DNA of 64,000 bases from positions 720,657 to 784,656 of the forward strand of contig CAJNOI010000019.1 of assembly GCA_905250115.1 (NCBI GenBank), given 5' to 3'. Below the pieces are notes generated by a model. It was not told where the DNA came from. It searched no databases and worked only from the letters and a program-made list of their open reading frames with translations. Shown in pieces: positions 27,501-37,570 of the stretch. The first letter of the stretch is position 1; each line of letters starts with the position of its first letter. Source of the DNA: Adineta steineri (Eukaryota; Rotifera; Eurotatoria; Adinetida; Adinetidae). The position numbers were made by a program, and so were the translations under genes.

Positions 27501-29221
27501 GAAATCAAGGCAATGAATGGTTACAAGGAATAGCTTATTTACCAACATGTGCATCAGAATTCAATATTATTGTTGAAGGTATACGTGGTTCATCATTTAC
27601 TGGTGATATAGCTTTAGATGATTTCCGTTTTGATAAATGTTATGAAAACGTTCCTCCACCAACATGCGCACAAGCAGTATCAGATCCAAATCAATTTATG
27701 TGTCAAAGCAAACATTGTATACCAAAAACAAGTACATGTGATTATGAATTAGATTGTTGTGATGGTAGTGATGAAGATGAATTATTATGTTATACATATC
27801 AACGGTAAGAAAAACAAAAAACAATATAATTTACTTCTATGAAATAAATAATTCTTATTTTAATTATTAGATGTGATTTTGAAGCCGGCTCTTGTTCATG
27901 GGAAAATTCAAGTGGTAGTGAATTAATGTGGGAAAGATATCGTGCTAATGCACTATCATTTCAACATCGACCACCATATGATCATACAACACGAAGTCTT
28001 CTCGTATGTTTAGAAAAAAAAAATATTTTGTTTTGTTTTTATTAATGATATATAAATTGTTTTTTTCAAGGGACATTTCTATATGTTACGTACAAATGCA
28101 ACAGTTCCAAAAGATACATTCGGAGCCATATCAACATATCTAGCACCAACAGCAGAACGAGGATGTACAATGCGTTTCTGGATATATTTTAAGGGTACTA
28201 ATAATGGCGAATTAGTAGTTGGTTATCGATATGCTATTGGAGATACTATCATTCCTTTATTAATTACTGATTATCAATCATGTTCTACAAATGCAACAGT
28301 ATGTTCATGGCAACGTATTAATGTTTTAATAGATTCAGTTTTAACACAACCAACAGAAGTAAAACTAAAGATAATTTTTTCTTTTTTAATTAATTACTTT
28401 TCAATTTAATTAGATTATTATTGGTGCAAGAACTGGCGCTGATCGTGATGCAATCATGGCATTAGATGATATTACATTTACACCACAATGTGTTAAATTT
28501 AATGGAACAATACCAACAAGACCCCCAACAACACCGACAACACCCTATACAGGTACTCCAACAACATCAACTACAACAACTACGACACCATATACAGGTA
28601 CTCCAACAACGTCAACTACAACTACTACGACACCAACCACAACTACATCTTACAGAGGTAAAAAATTTCTTTTTCAATGAAAAAAATCATTTATTTTCTA
28701 TTCAATATCTAGAATGTGCACAATATATTTGTTATAATAATGGTATTTGTAAACCATCACCAACAGAAGTTGGTAAACCAATTTGCGAGTAAGTTTAATA
28801 GATAGTTTGTTTGTTTGTTTCTTATTTATTGATAAATATTTGTTTCATAGATGTCAACCTGGTTATACTGGTGCCCAATGTGAAACTAAAGAACCACAAA
28901 AGAAGAGTCATTGTAAATAAAAATAAATTATATCAAAAAATATATTTTAAATTTATATTTAAATTTCTAGTGGGTGGTATTTTGGGTGGTATATTTGGCG
29001 CACTTGCAGTTATTGCTTTGATTATAGTTGGATATATCTTTGTCTTACCAAAAATACGTGCTGCCAGGTTTGAATAGAATATTTTCTATGTAGATTAAAA
29101 TAATCTCTAATATTTATTTTGTAGAAGTGGTGAAGCAAGTGCATTATTACGTGAATCATTACCAATTGGTCCAATTACCAATCCTGCTTACAGTGAAACT
29201 GCAGCAAGCAGTGATGCATAA
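3544..29221 (+). CDS. Giant type I membrane protein with about 37 MAM and 12 LDLa domains, EGF module and endocytic tail (MALRD1/MAMDC4-like)
   Basis: Over 50 small exons split by 45-90 nt introns encode a protein of roughly 7,000 residues. The ATG at 3544 starts the signal peptide [21 protein letters not shown] count about 37 MAM domains, each with C.FE...C.W, GP..DHT, Y.YIE.S.P, D.ARL.SP, F.YHM.G..G.LNVY, W...G.QG..W and GDIA.DDI...G.C. The first 13 are uninterrupted, apart from Thr-rich linkers before MAM2, 5 and 11. Twelve LDLa modules follow, starting near 12041, 12741, 13535, 17995, 18665, 19460, 23931, 24550, 25306, 26020, 26924 and 27665. Most have the calcium-cage pattern CD..DDCGD.SDE. 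A Thr-rich stalk, one EGF module, one transmembrane helix and a tail of about 35 residues end the protein at a TAA. MAM and LDLa modules act in adhesion and ligand uptake. The same domain set occurs in MALRD1 and in the endosomal glycoprotein MAMDC4, both much smaller (recall). A gut endocytic receptor role is inference. MAM1 is damaged by an assembly gap. Some joins could hide two adjacent genes, but every junction I checked stays in frame. Confidence 0.85.
3772..3871. other. Assembly gap (100 N)
   Basis: Exactly 100 N, a conventional placeholder for a gap of unknown size. It removes the middle of MAM domain 1 of the giant receptor: coding sequence enters it after DPGWRNDVD and leaves with [10 protein letters not shown]. 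Confidence 0.95.
4527..10282 (+). repeat. Nine-MAM super-repeat, copy 1 (MAM2-MAM10), no LDLa modules
   Basis: Copy 1 opens after a Thr-rich linker with PSIYDCTFE (MAM2), followed by a CGF-type MAM3 and a CTW...RP..DFDW-type MAM4. The same three-domain order returns at MAM11-13. MAM5-7, the positions that are preceded by LDLa modules in later copies, are here preceded by a Thr-rich linker or nothing. Either the LDLa modules were lost or this is the older arrangement. Borders are approximate and were judged from domain order, not alignment. Confidence 0.55.
10283..16190 (+). repeat. Nine-MAM super-repeat, copy 2 (MAM11-MAM19 with LDLa1-3)
   Basis: It begins after the linker [11 protein letters not shown] with MAM11. 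MAM12 is of the [12 protein letters not shown] type and MAM13 of the [13 protein letters not shown] type. MAM14, 15 and 16 are each preceded by an LDLa module (about 12041, 12741 and 13535). MAM14 carries the distinctive [11 protein letters not shown]...CQFPP ending, and MAM19 has a DDFDWLL start. The order matches the next copy about 5.9 kb downstream. Confidence 0.7.
16191..22174 (+). repeat. Nine-MAM super-repeat, copy 3 (MAM20-MAM28 with LDLa4-6)
   Basis: It begins after the linker [14 protein letters not shown] with PSIYDCNFE (MAM20), the same lead-in as copy 1. MAM21 is [15 protein letters not shown]. MAM23, 24 and 25 are each preceded by LDLa4, 5 and 6 (about 17995, 18665 and 19460). 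MAM23 ends with [11 protein letters not shown]...CHLPP, the counterpart of MAM14. LDLa5 shares with LDLa2 the spacing and the run [14 protein letters not shown] against [14 protein letters not shown]. Confidence 0.7.
22175..28500 (+). repeat. Super-repeat copy 4, altered (MAM29-MAM37 with LDLa7-12)
   Basis: It begins after the linker [17 protein letters not shown] with MAM29. MAM30 is [15 protein letters not shown], matching MAM21, 12 and 3. MAM32 ends [11 protein letters not shown]...CNLP, matching MAM14 and 23. From MAM32 on, every MAM is preceded by an LDLa module. LDLa10-MAM35 resembles LDLa2-MAM15 (CGDNSDE..C.NY..MC and PFQVVIEGV...DDTSFTPGC), so the LDLa-MAM cassette seems to have been multiplied again at the membrane-proximal end. 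Confidence 0.6.
28543..28632 (+). repeat. 45-nt tandem repeat coding for a Thr-rich stalk
   Basis: Two near-identical 45-nt units encode [15 protein letters not shown] twice, inside a longer Pro/Thr-rich segment between the last MAM and the EGF module. Such segments are usually densely O-glycosylated and act as a rigid spacer from the membrane. Length variation between alleles is likely for a repeat of this kind (inference). Confidence 0.8.
28712..29221 (+). other. EGF module, transmembrane helix and sorting tail of the giant receptor
   Basis: The exon at 28712 and the next encode an EGF-like module with six cysteines (C-x4-C-x5-C, then C-E-C and a final QPGYTGAQC). Two introns later comes a helix of about 23 hydrophobic residues, [20 protein letters not shown] onward, with GxxxG spacing. 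The basic stop PKIRAAR puts the C-terminus in the cytosol. The tail carries EASALL, which fits the acidic dileucine signal [DE]xxxL[LI], and NPAY, which fits the NPxY internalisation signal. It ends at the TAA at 29219-29221. Confidence 0.8.
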
Positions 29222-29769
29222 ACGAACATTCAAATCTTTTTATTTTTATTAATTACAATATGAAAAACTCTTTTTTTATCGAAAATATATAATTTGTAAA
29301 ACTCTATTTCTTATTAATAAATTGAATCAAAAATATATCAAATATTTTTATTGAACAAAGAAAGTTACTTGAGCAAAAAAAACCAACATGTGAATAGAAT
29401 TCTTTAATATATGATATTCTATATCGAAGTATTATCAGTAAAGTTCTACGATATATATAATAAAATAAAACATACTAGTTTAATATGTTCTATAGATTCA
29501 AATGTCAATCGATAAACATTTTTCTTTGTACTAAATGTCAAAGATACTTAGTCAATACAAAATGACAATCGATAAAATGTCTGTTAATGTATATGTATAT
29601 ATAACAATTTTAAATGCTTCTGATTTTTCTTATCTAAATATTCAATGCATTAGAAGCCTAAGAATGTAAAAATAACTTGCAAGAGCTTTTAATGGTTAAA
29701 TAATATAATGATTATGTCGATGATGATGCCTAAGAAATTGTGTATAATTAGTCACCAGAAATCGATCAA
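29222..29769. other. 3' flank of the giant receptor gene
   Basis: AT-rich intergenic DNA. An AATAAA hexamer near 29315, about 95 nt after the stop, is a plausible polyadenylation signal. Nothing else was recognised before the tRNA gene. Confidence 0.5.
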
Positions 29770-29841
29770 GTCGGTGTGGTCTAGTGGTTAGGATAAAGCA
29801 CTCTAAATGCTCTGGCCCGGGTTCAAATCCCGGCACCGATA
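29770..29841 (+). tRNA. tRNA with CUA anticodon (Glu-like body; candidate amber-decoding tRNA or pseudo-tRNA)
   Basis: A 72-nt cloverleaf folds by eye. The acceptor stem is GTCGGTG with CACCGAT (first pair G-U). The D arm is GTCT/GGAT around AGTGGTTA. The anticodon stem AAGCA/TGCTC has four good pairs and an A-C mismatch at the outermost position. The T arm is CCGGG/CCCGG around TTCAAAT. The anticodon loop 29801-29807 is CTCTAAA, with U33 and A37 in place, so the anticodon (29803-29805) is CUA, complementary to UAG. The body, with GGTCTAGTGGTTAGGAT, resembles eukaryotic tRNA-Glu; CUA is one change from the Glu anticodon CUC. Internal A box (TGGTCTAGTGG) and B box (GGTTCAAATCC) are intact. No intron is seen. 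Function as a suppressor is unproven. Confidence 0.85.
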
Positions 29842-29843
29842 AG

Positions 29844-29849
29844 TTTTTT
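29844..29849 (+). terminator. RNA polymerase III T-run terminator
   Basis: A run of six T begins two bases after the discriminator base of the tRNA, the usual Pol III stop signal. This argues that the tRNA locus has kept a complete transcription unit. Confidence 0.7.
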
Positions 29850-32800
29850 ATTATGAAAATATTCGTTGAATTTCATGAACTGTCTATGAAATTTCGTAAT
29901 ATTCTATATTCTCTTTTTTTCTTAGTAAAAGAGAAAGAATATATTGTTCTTACATAAGTTTTTTTGTCGTTCTTTCATCGCCATAATGAAACGTCAGTAG
30001 TTTATTCTGTATACAATTTCAAAATTTCATTTCTATTGATAAATAAGTAGCTAAATACGAATAAATTATTATTAACATTCAATAAACTTTTATAAATCAT
30101 TCATTTATCAAAATTTCTATCTAACAAAATAAACCTATAAATCAATATTTTGTGAGTTTTATCACTGTCATTAAATAAAACAGTCTATTCATTATATGTA
30201 TATGTATATCTTAATAGCAAAAATGTCTTTTTCGACCTTCATATCTAAGCCATTATATCATGTAAAAATAAATAAGACGATGTCATGCTCAATTATGAGT
30301 TGATATGAAGGCTAACAAATCGCCTATAAACAATATTTTTATTAACACAAGACAGACCTTTTTTTTGTAGCCATTGACTAGAATATTTTTTTTCCTATGA
30401 TAATGCATAGAGATATTTTTTAAAACATTTAGATTTAATCTTAATAAAATATGCTTTCTATTTACGATTGAAAAATGATTATGTCTCGTTTCTTTTTTTG
30501 TCTTGTGATCTACACAACCCTAGACAGGAAGCGGTTTACTTAAGATAGTTTAAAATTAAAATTAAATCCTACTTTTCTTCTTTTTTGCTTTATAAAATCT
30601 ATGAATAGAATTGATCTTTAATATATTCAATTTTATTCTCTTAATTAATATTCAATGAGATATATGAATGCATGAGAAATATAATTAATTATCACGTAAA
30701 TATATAATGTGACGTTTTTTTAATCGAGAAAATTCTTAAATATATATATTTTTTCTATTTTTGTTCAGGTCATTGATAATACTATTTTTATTCTAAATGT
30801 ATAATTATCTCGGAGTTCTTCTACAGCTGCAAAGCGAATGTCTAAAAATAACATAATTCACAGTTAATGAAACAGCAATCTAATATTTATTCTTTTCTCT
30901 TTCTTTTATGACCTTCATCCAATTCTGGCAAGTATTCGAACATTGACATTTAGTAATCATCGAAAGTTTATATTTATTAAGTATATGTCTTTTCCTCAGT
31001 TCATCAAGTATGATTTTCTTATTTCTTTCGTTTATCTATTTCTCTGTATATATATAAGGCAATGTACGATGACAATCAAATTCTGTTAAAAAGTCCCACC
31101 CATGTTGATGCGTGCCCGCCTTTAGGCGATAAGAGAGGAGGAAAGTATATGTTTGTGCAACACTGCCTTTGTCACATCACATCTGATCGGCTATCCATCT
31201 ATTTAACTATCTTTCTGGTAAGAGTGTTGTATGCATCATGTGCATGGCAATTAATGCGTCGATCTGTAAACAACATCGAACATTTCTCTTCATTTTTTTT
31301 TGTCTATTCTATCAATTGCATACAGCGACACTTATTGATGCCAATATAGATATATATCTAGATAAGAGATCAAGTGTCTGCATGTGTTTGGCTGTTTCGC
31401 TTCTTTGCTCACGATATGTACATTGCATAATTGCCTGAAAGAAATCTATGTATATTAGAAAAGTTGTCATTATAGAAATTTATATAACAATTTTTACCAT
31501 TAATATAAAGACTATTGATCTTCTTCTTCTCTTTTATTTATCTGATAGGAAATATTAAAAAGGAAAAAAGTTGATGATTAGTGTTAGATCTTTTAATGTA
31601 TGCGTATTATATGTGCCTACGTGCGCCTTTTTTATCTTGTAAACAAATGATGACGACGTGTGATTACTTGCTAATCAAACTTTTCTTCGCTTTCTAAGAC
31701 AAGATAACTATAGCAAGGCCAATATGTATTCTGTCACCGCCATGATCAACACCATCATCATCATCAACATCATCATTGAGATTGAATCAATCTGGAATAT
31801 ATTGTTTGATTTTCTTTTCTCTTATTTTAGAATATATAAAAAAATAAGTTTATTAAACGTTTCGTTTTTTTTGGAATCGAAGAAATTAAATGTAGATGGT
31901 TTTTTTTCGCTGCTAAATTTCCCTACCAAGTTCATATAATCATATTTCTTTCTATATAAACATATAGATAAACTACATTGCTGACATAGTTTTTTTTTGT
32001 TTAATATATCTATGTATATATAAGATAAGACAGTTATTATCTTTTCTGTTTGTGATTATTAAAATGCAAGGAAATCCGATGAGATCTATATCTTTAACTT
32101 GTTGAAATATGTCGCTAGTACCTTCTTTTTTCTCATAATTAGACTAATTATACAGTCTAGGACATATGTTTATTAAGACGAAATTTGTGATATACAAGTG
32201 TTAATATATTGCTCAACAAAAAGAAAACTAAGTTATATAAAGTCAATGTTATATAAAATTCATTTTCATCAGTAGAGTTTATTTAATAACATTAGTTTGA
32301 TGAGTTTTTCTCTATCTTCACAAAAGGAAGGTAATATATCAAGTGGTTCAGTCATCATGCAATATATACATATACATATATATATATATGTTTGTATATC
32401 TTTTCCTGTCATCTATTTCTGTGATACTTCAAAAAAAAAGAACAAATTGTTTATTACATAATTCCATTTTAGCTTGTCAGCTCATTTGTCTTCCGGTAAA
32501 AATGTGTTTTGAACACGTGCAGACACATCTTTAAGTAGAAATAGAACTCAAATAAAAAATATAAGAATTATAACATACATTATTTTTTCTTATTTGCTCA
32601 TGCTTATATTATTTTTTTTTATATAAAATAAATTAGTAGCATCTCTCAAGCTAAGACAACAATTCTTAATGGCCTCTCTCATTGCGTTTTTTTTCTCTCT
32701 CTTTACCTCTCTTGACATATAGTATAGAAGATCCACCTTGAATAGATGAGATAAAACACAAGATAAACCGATAGTTGTCACACAAGGGATACGTGCATTG

Positions 32801-33443
32801 CTTGCGCCGGATATAGTCATAGCAATCTCCTCTTCTTTCTTCTTTTCAATGTATGTGCGTTTGTCAATCAAATCCCTTTGGTCAAAGCAAAGCAAAAAGA
32901 AATAGAGAGAAAGAGACAGAGAAAAAGAAAAGTAGGGGTCATCCATTTCAATGAATGCGCGTATATATATGTATGTATGCATTCCATATATTCTTTTTCT
33001 ATTCAGACACTCGTATTTGCGATACTAATGATGTTCAACTCAATATGAATGATTACATCATTGTCATATCGTTACTAATATTTTTAAAATGTGAATCTCA
33101 TCATCATCGTCGTCGTCATCATTAAACAAATCTTGAGATATAATACTTGAACTATTGACGGATTGATGTCTATTATTAGTTATCGTTTGTGGTCCACTTC
33201 TTTTCTTTCTTTACATATTACTTTTTCAATTTATGCGACATTTGGTGTGTGCATATGTATGTATGCCTTATGTAAATTTACTTTATATATGCGCTTGCCT
33301 TATTTACCACCAACATTGTCACTCAGGCTGCTGCTACTTGCCGCAGCTTGTTTTTGTCGTTCGCTCGTTCGCTTCGGCATCTATTACATTGCATTGCGAA
33401 GTGTTAGGAGTATGTCAAGAACGGAAAGGTAACACGAGCATGG

Positions 33444-33507
33444 CTTTCTTTCTTTCTTCTCCTCTTCTTCTTCTCCTTCTCCTTCTTCTTCTTCTTGTTC
33501 TCTCTCG
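33444..33507. repeat. CTT/CT-rich pyrimidine microsatellite
   Basis: About 64 nt are made almost only of C and T with a CTT period (TTCTTCTCC variants). It is followed at 33681-33722 by a CT dinucleotide tract. Tracts like these lie in promoters and untranslated leaders as well as in plain intergenic DNA. No gene could be tied to them. Confidence 0.7.
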
Positions 33508-33680
33508 CACTTTTCTTTTTACTCTACCTAACATGTTGCCTCGTTTGCATCGAACCAATTCAATGATAAGTTTCGAAAGTAACTAATACGACAATACTAT
33601 TACCATTAGAGCAAGGACATTAGTACTCTGTTGGTGATTGCCGGTCGATCGTTAACTCTCTCTCTGTATGTGAGTGTGTA

Positions 33681-33722
33681 TGTCTCTCTCTCCCTCTCTC
33701 TCTCTCTTTTTCTGTCTCCCTT
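33681..33722. repeat. CT dinucleotide microsatellite
   Basis: A (CT)n run with two CCC interruptions, just after a short GTGTGT tract. Confidence 0.7.
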
Positions 33723-34012
33723 TCTGCTCAATTGTTCATTCAATTTCCCATTACGAGTCGTTCATCGTCTTCTCTCATCGGTTAGAAGAGGGTTGATCTA
33801 GACCAACCTCTTTTACTTCATCGATTAAAATGTGAGTCGCAGTTTATATATCTGACATACCAATAAGTTGAACCCTAACGAATGAGTTTAAATGAAGATA
33901 AAGACATATTGAGATGAATCGAGCAAATATATATTCAAGTTATCTTTCGTTTTTTGACAGTATGAGCTGCTTTTCTTTCTCTTAATACATTGCACTCAGT
34001 CATGCACAGTAC

Positions 34013-34065
34013 ATATACATATATATATATATATGTATATAAATACATATATATGTATATCGACA
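34013..34065. repeat. TATA/TATG microsatellite
   Basis: An alternating purine-pyrimidine tract of ACATAT, (AT)n and ATGTAT units. A second TATG tract lies at 34405-34430, just before the assembly gap, which probably explains why assembly broke there. Confidence 0.6.
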
Positions 34066-34462
34066 CCCTCTGTGTATATGGATTTATTGGCAGGAGACCA
34101 AGTACGTATAAATATGTTTGTTCGGTCGATTCTCTTACTTATTATCTTTTTTTCCTCTTTTTTTTTGTACGTACAGTATACAATCTGTCAAATAGCAAGT
34201 TGTACTATACATATATATCTACGATGCATATACACTGTTTTATGCTTCAAAAAAAAAAAGAAGTTCTGAAGAACGAGCAAAAGATTGTTCGATAATCTAT
34301 CACTTCTTCCTTTCTTTTCTCTATTGGCTTATTGCCAACTAACACAAATATGTATATTGATTGCAGTCATTTTCCGAACTAGAATAATATGAGATGCTGA
34401 GTGTGTATATGTATATATGTATGTATGTATGCATCTGATTTGTTTCTGTTCTTTTCTTTTCT

Positions 34463-34562
34463 NNNNNNNNNNNNNNNNNNNNNNNNNNNNNNNNNNNNNN
34501 NNNNNNNNNNNNNNNNNNNNNNNNNNNNNNNNNNNNNNNNNNNNNNNNNNNNNNNNNNNNNN
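34463..34562. other. Assembly gap (100 N)
   Basis: Exactly 100 N inside the gene-poor region, after a TTTTCTTTTCT tract. No gene is known to be interrupted. Confidence 0.95.
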
Positions 34563-35728
34563 TTATGTAAAAACTCAACGATAAAGATATATAACATATG
34601 TTATTCTTATGATTGTATTTAATATTGATTGATGTCTTAATATATTTTAATAATAAGTAATCATGGAGTTAGTAAATAGATACGCATTTTTGTATATTTA
34701 TTATTGATATGTACTTTTTTTAAAACTTTATTGCAAATGATAAAAAAATGTTTATCTGGCAGTGTTAGAATCATATCTCTTTTTGAAAGTGTTAGAAAAA
34801 CACATTGTCTTAACGATGAATATAGTCAAAGTTATGGTATTACTTTTTATCATATATTTTACAAGCAGTATGTATTTAAAAATGAATCTCCTACAAATTG
34901 TTATTCATTGTCTAGTTTGTTGATATGTATAATAAATTTGGATTTCGATTGATCGTTACCTACTTGTTTTTCATAATTCATTTATGTCCACAAGAATAAA
35001 CTGGATAATCTTTCATATACTATTTATGTTAATACGCTATCAATATCTTCGCTGTTTTTTCTTCCTTACTTTTTCTGTTCGATTTTAAAAATAGAACCAA
35101 ATATTGCTTCTCTCCACTTGAAATTATTATTTATTTAAAATTATCACCTGTAACCGTGTAAAAGTGCCTTAAGCGAACATTAATATTCCAGTATTGATCG
35201 TATGAATAACATTATATCAAAGTATATTATAAAAACAGGTTTTCTCTATACATAGATACTGTAATAAATCATAATTAGAGTATAGATGTCACAATAATCT
35301 TTGTGAATAGAATAGAATGGATTCTACAGTCCTAACTTTGGTAATTCTCCAACATAAACAACACCACAAAAATCATCTTTTACAATATGATGCTTTTGTA
35401 TTTCTAGATCAATTACATTCTTTAAAGACAAATAATTAGTTTCGTTCATATTTTAATACCGGTTAATGTATTATTTACTATGCAAAAAAAAATAGGATTC
35501 AGCAGTGACAAGAAAAAGGAATTGCAAAAATCTATATTGCGAGATAAAAATGACTGGATTATAGTATTGACTATACTACATCGAATAAAAAACTAAAATA
35601 AAAATTTTGTTAATGATAGCAACAAAAAAATAGAGGGAAAATAGAATAATTCAAATCGAGACTGATGTATATTTGATTCAGAGAATCAGAGCGAATGAAA
35701 GAGATTCGAATGATTGCCTGAGAATAAA

Positions 35729-37570
35729 TTAGAGTGGTAATTCAAATTGAACACCTATTGAAGCTGATCGAGCCAAACTAACTATTTGAGCAAGTCTGAC
35801 TGCCTAAAATTGTAAGCAATATATGTAATAATTATTTCTATGTATCAAAATCTTACCAATCGAGCTCCATCATCGAGATCATCACAAGCAAGAATTTTAA
35901 ATTGACTATTAGCAAGAATTGCTTTAGCATCATCAACTCGTGTGCCTAGACGTAATAAATCGATTATATTAACAAAAACTATAATATATTTATTATAATT
36001 TCACTTTACCTTGTAATCTTACAACAATTGGGATAGTTAATTTAAGTTCTTTTGCAGCTGTAACAATACCTTGTGCAATGATATCACATCGCATAATACC
36101 TCCAAATATATTAACAAATATGGCTTGAACCTAATTAATATACGTTCACTATATGCATATAGTCATAGATAGATTAACTTACTCGTGGATCAGATGTTAT
36201 CAATTCAAATGCATTTTTAACTTGTGCAGCAGATGCACCACCACCAACATCAAGAAAATTAGCTGGATTACCTCCATGTAATTTAATAATATCCATTGTA
36301 GCCATAGCTAAACCAGCACCATTAACAAGACATCCAATTTCACCATCAAGACCAATATAATTTAAATTTGATTCTTGTGCTTTAACATCACGCCAATCAC
36401 TTTGTGTATTATCTTTTTGCTCAAATAAGGCAGGTTGTCGAAATTCAGCATTATCATCAACATTAATCTTACAATCCATACCTATATATTATATATATAT
36501 ATATATTCATTATTGTTCTATTGAACAAAACACAAGAACTTACAATATATTTTTCCATCAGCTGCTTCTGTGAATGGATTAATTTCTAATAAAACAATAT
36601 CTTTTTTCATGAATAAATTATAAAGTTTTATGATTGTATCTGCTGCCTAAAAATATAAAAATAGATATGAATAAACTAGTATAGGAATATATATGTAACA
36701 AACGTCTTCAAGAGCTTCATCACGAAATTCAAGTCTTTCAGCAATTGCTAATGCATCTTTACGTTCAAGACCTTTGTGAACATCAACTGGATGGCGAATA
36801 ATTGCATCAGGAGTTTCAGCAGCAATTTCTTCAATGTTAGTACCACCTTGTGTTGATGTTATAATAACAGGACCACCAAAATTTCGTTCTAATGCCACTA
36901 AATAAAATAGAAAAATATTCTAATTAACATCGAAAAACAAAAAAAAATATTTTATATTTATTTACATGCAAAATAATATTCTCGTCGAGTAAATAATTTT
37001 TCACACATAATTAATTTTGAAACAAGTTTTCCTTCACGTCCAGTTTGCTTAGTATATAAACGATGACCAAGCATTTTAGAAGCAACATCTTTTGCTTCAT
37101 CAGCCCTACAAAAACAAAATTAGATATTTCTTTTCTATCTAATAAGTAAATTATTATTCTTACGAATAAGTCATTTTAACACCACCTTTCAATCCAGTAT
37201 CAAATGTACCTTTACCTCGGCCACCAGCAAGAACCTGAGCTTTAATTACAAGATCAGTTCCTAATGCTGAAATGAAAAAAATTAAAAATGAAAAAAAATA
37301 AATCTTTAAAATAAAACATACCTTCACTTGCGGCAATTTGATGTGCTTGTTCAGGTGTTTCAGCAACACGAAATTTTGGCACACGAATGCCTGCTTCTTC
37401 AAGTAATCCCATGGATACATATTCATGAAGTAATAAATAGAAACGTTTTTGCGTAGTTAAAGCAGACGCTTTTGATATTGGATTGAGCTAGAAATAAGAA
37501 GAATTTTAAATTGATTACTATTTTATTTCTTATTATTCACTTTGAGTATTGTATTTTTGATAAATGCCAT
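35729..37570 (-). CDS. SUCLA2: Succinyl-CoA ligase (ADP-forming type) beta subunit, mitochondrial
   Basis: Nine exons with short introns encode the ATP-grasp beta subunit that, with the alpha subunit, converts succinyl-CoA, phosphate and ADP to succinate, CoA and ATP in the citric acid cycle. The start [10 protein letters not shown] at 37570, followed by [22 protein letters not shown], fits a basic mitochondrial presequence running into the conserved LLHEY..MGLL start of the mature protein. Later landmarks are [14 protein letters not shown] (nucleotide-binding), [84 protein letters not shown] and [16 protein letters not shown]. The [11 protein letters not shown]...VRLQGTRVDDA series is closer to SUCLA2 than to the GTP-type SUCLG2 as I recall them. 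The stop is TAA at 35729-35731. No defects were seen. Confidence 0.93.

Larger units (their letters stand above)
29850..35728. other. Gene-poor 5.9 kb region with simple repeats
   Basis: No exon set with recognisable domains was found on either strand. Open frames of 60-130 codons (for example minus 32590-32982 and plus 33163-33586) translate pyrimidine tracts and repeats and are not supported. The stretch 31050-31260 and 32640-33900 is somewhat richer in GC than the surroundings and contains trinucleotide runs (ATC/GTC near 33100), so it may hold regulatory DNA or untranslated exons. The 3' flank of the succinyl-CoA ligase gene forms the right end. Confidence 0.4.

Noticed and set aside
29801..29807. 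Reading the tRNA as an ordinary tRNA-Glu with CUC anticodon
   Set aside because: Shifting the stem by one base to place CUC at 34-36 breaks the anticodon stem and removes U33; only the CUA register gives a seven-base loop with paired flanks.
31062..31349. 95-codon plus-strand open frame starting MYDDNQ
   Set aside because: Overlaps a second frame of similar length, no domain, no flanking exon signals; likely chance.
32590..32982. 130-codon minus-strand open frame in the gene desert
   Set aside because: Its sequence translates purine/pyrimidine tracts and TATATG repeats at both ends; the middle shows no family I recognise and no splice partners.
33786..33812. Imperfect hairpin as a candidate microRNA precursor
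   Set aside because: The stem is only about 11 pairs with a bulge and mismatches, too short for a pre-miRNA, and nothing marks a mature strand.
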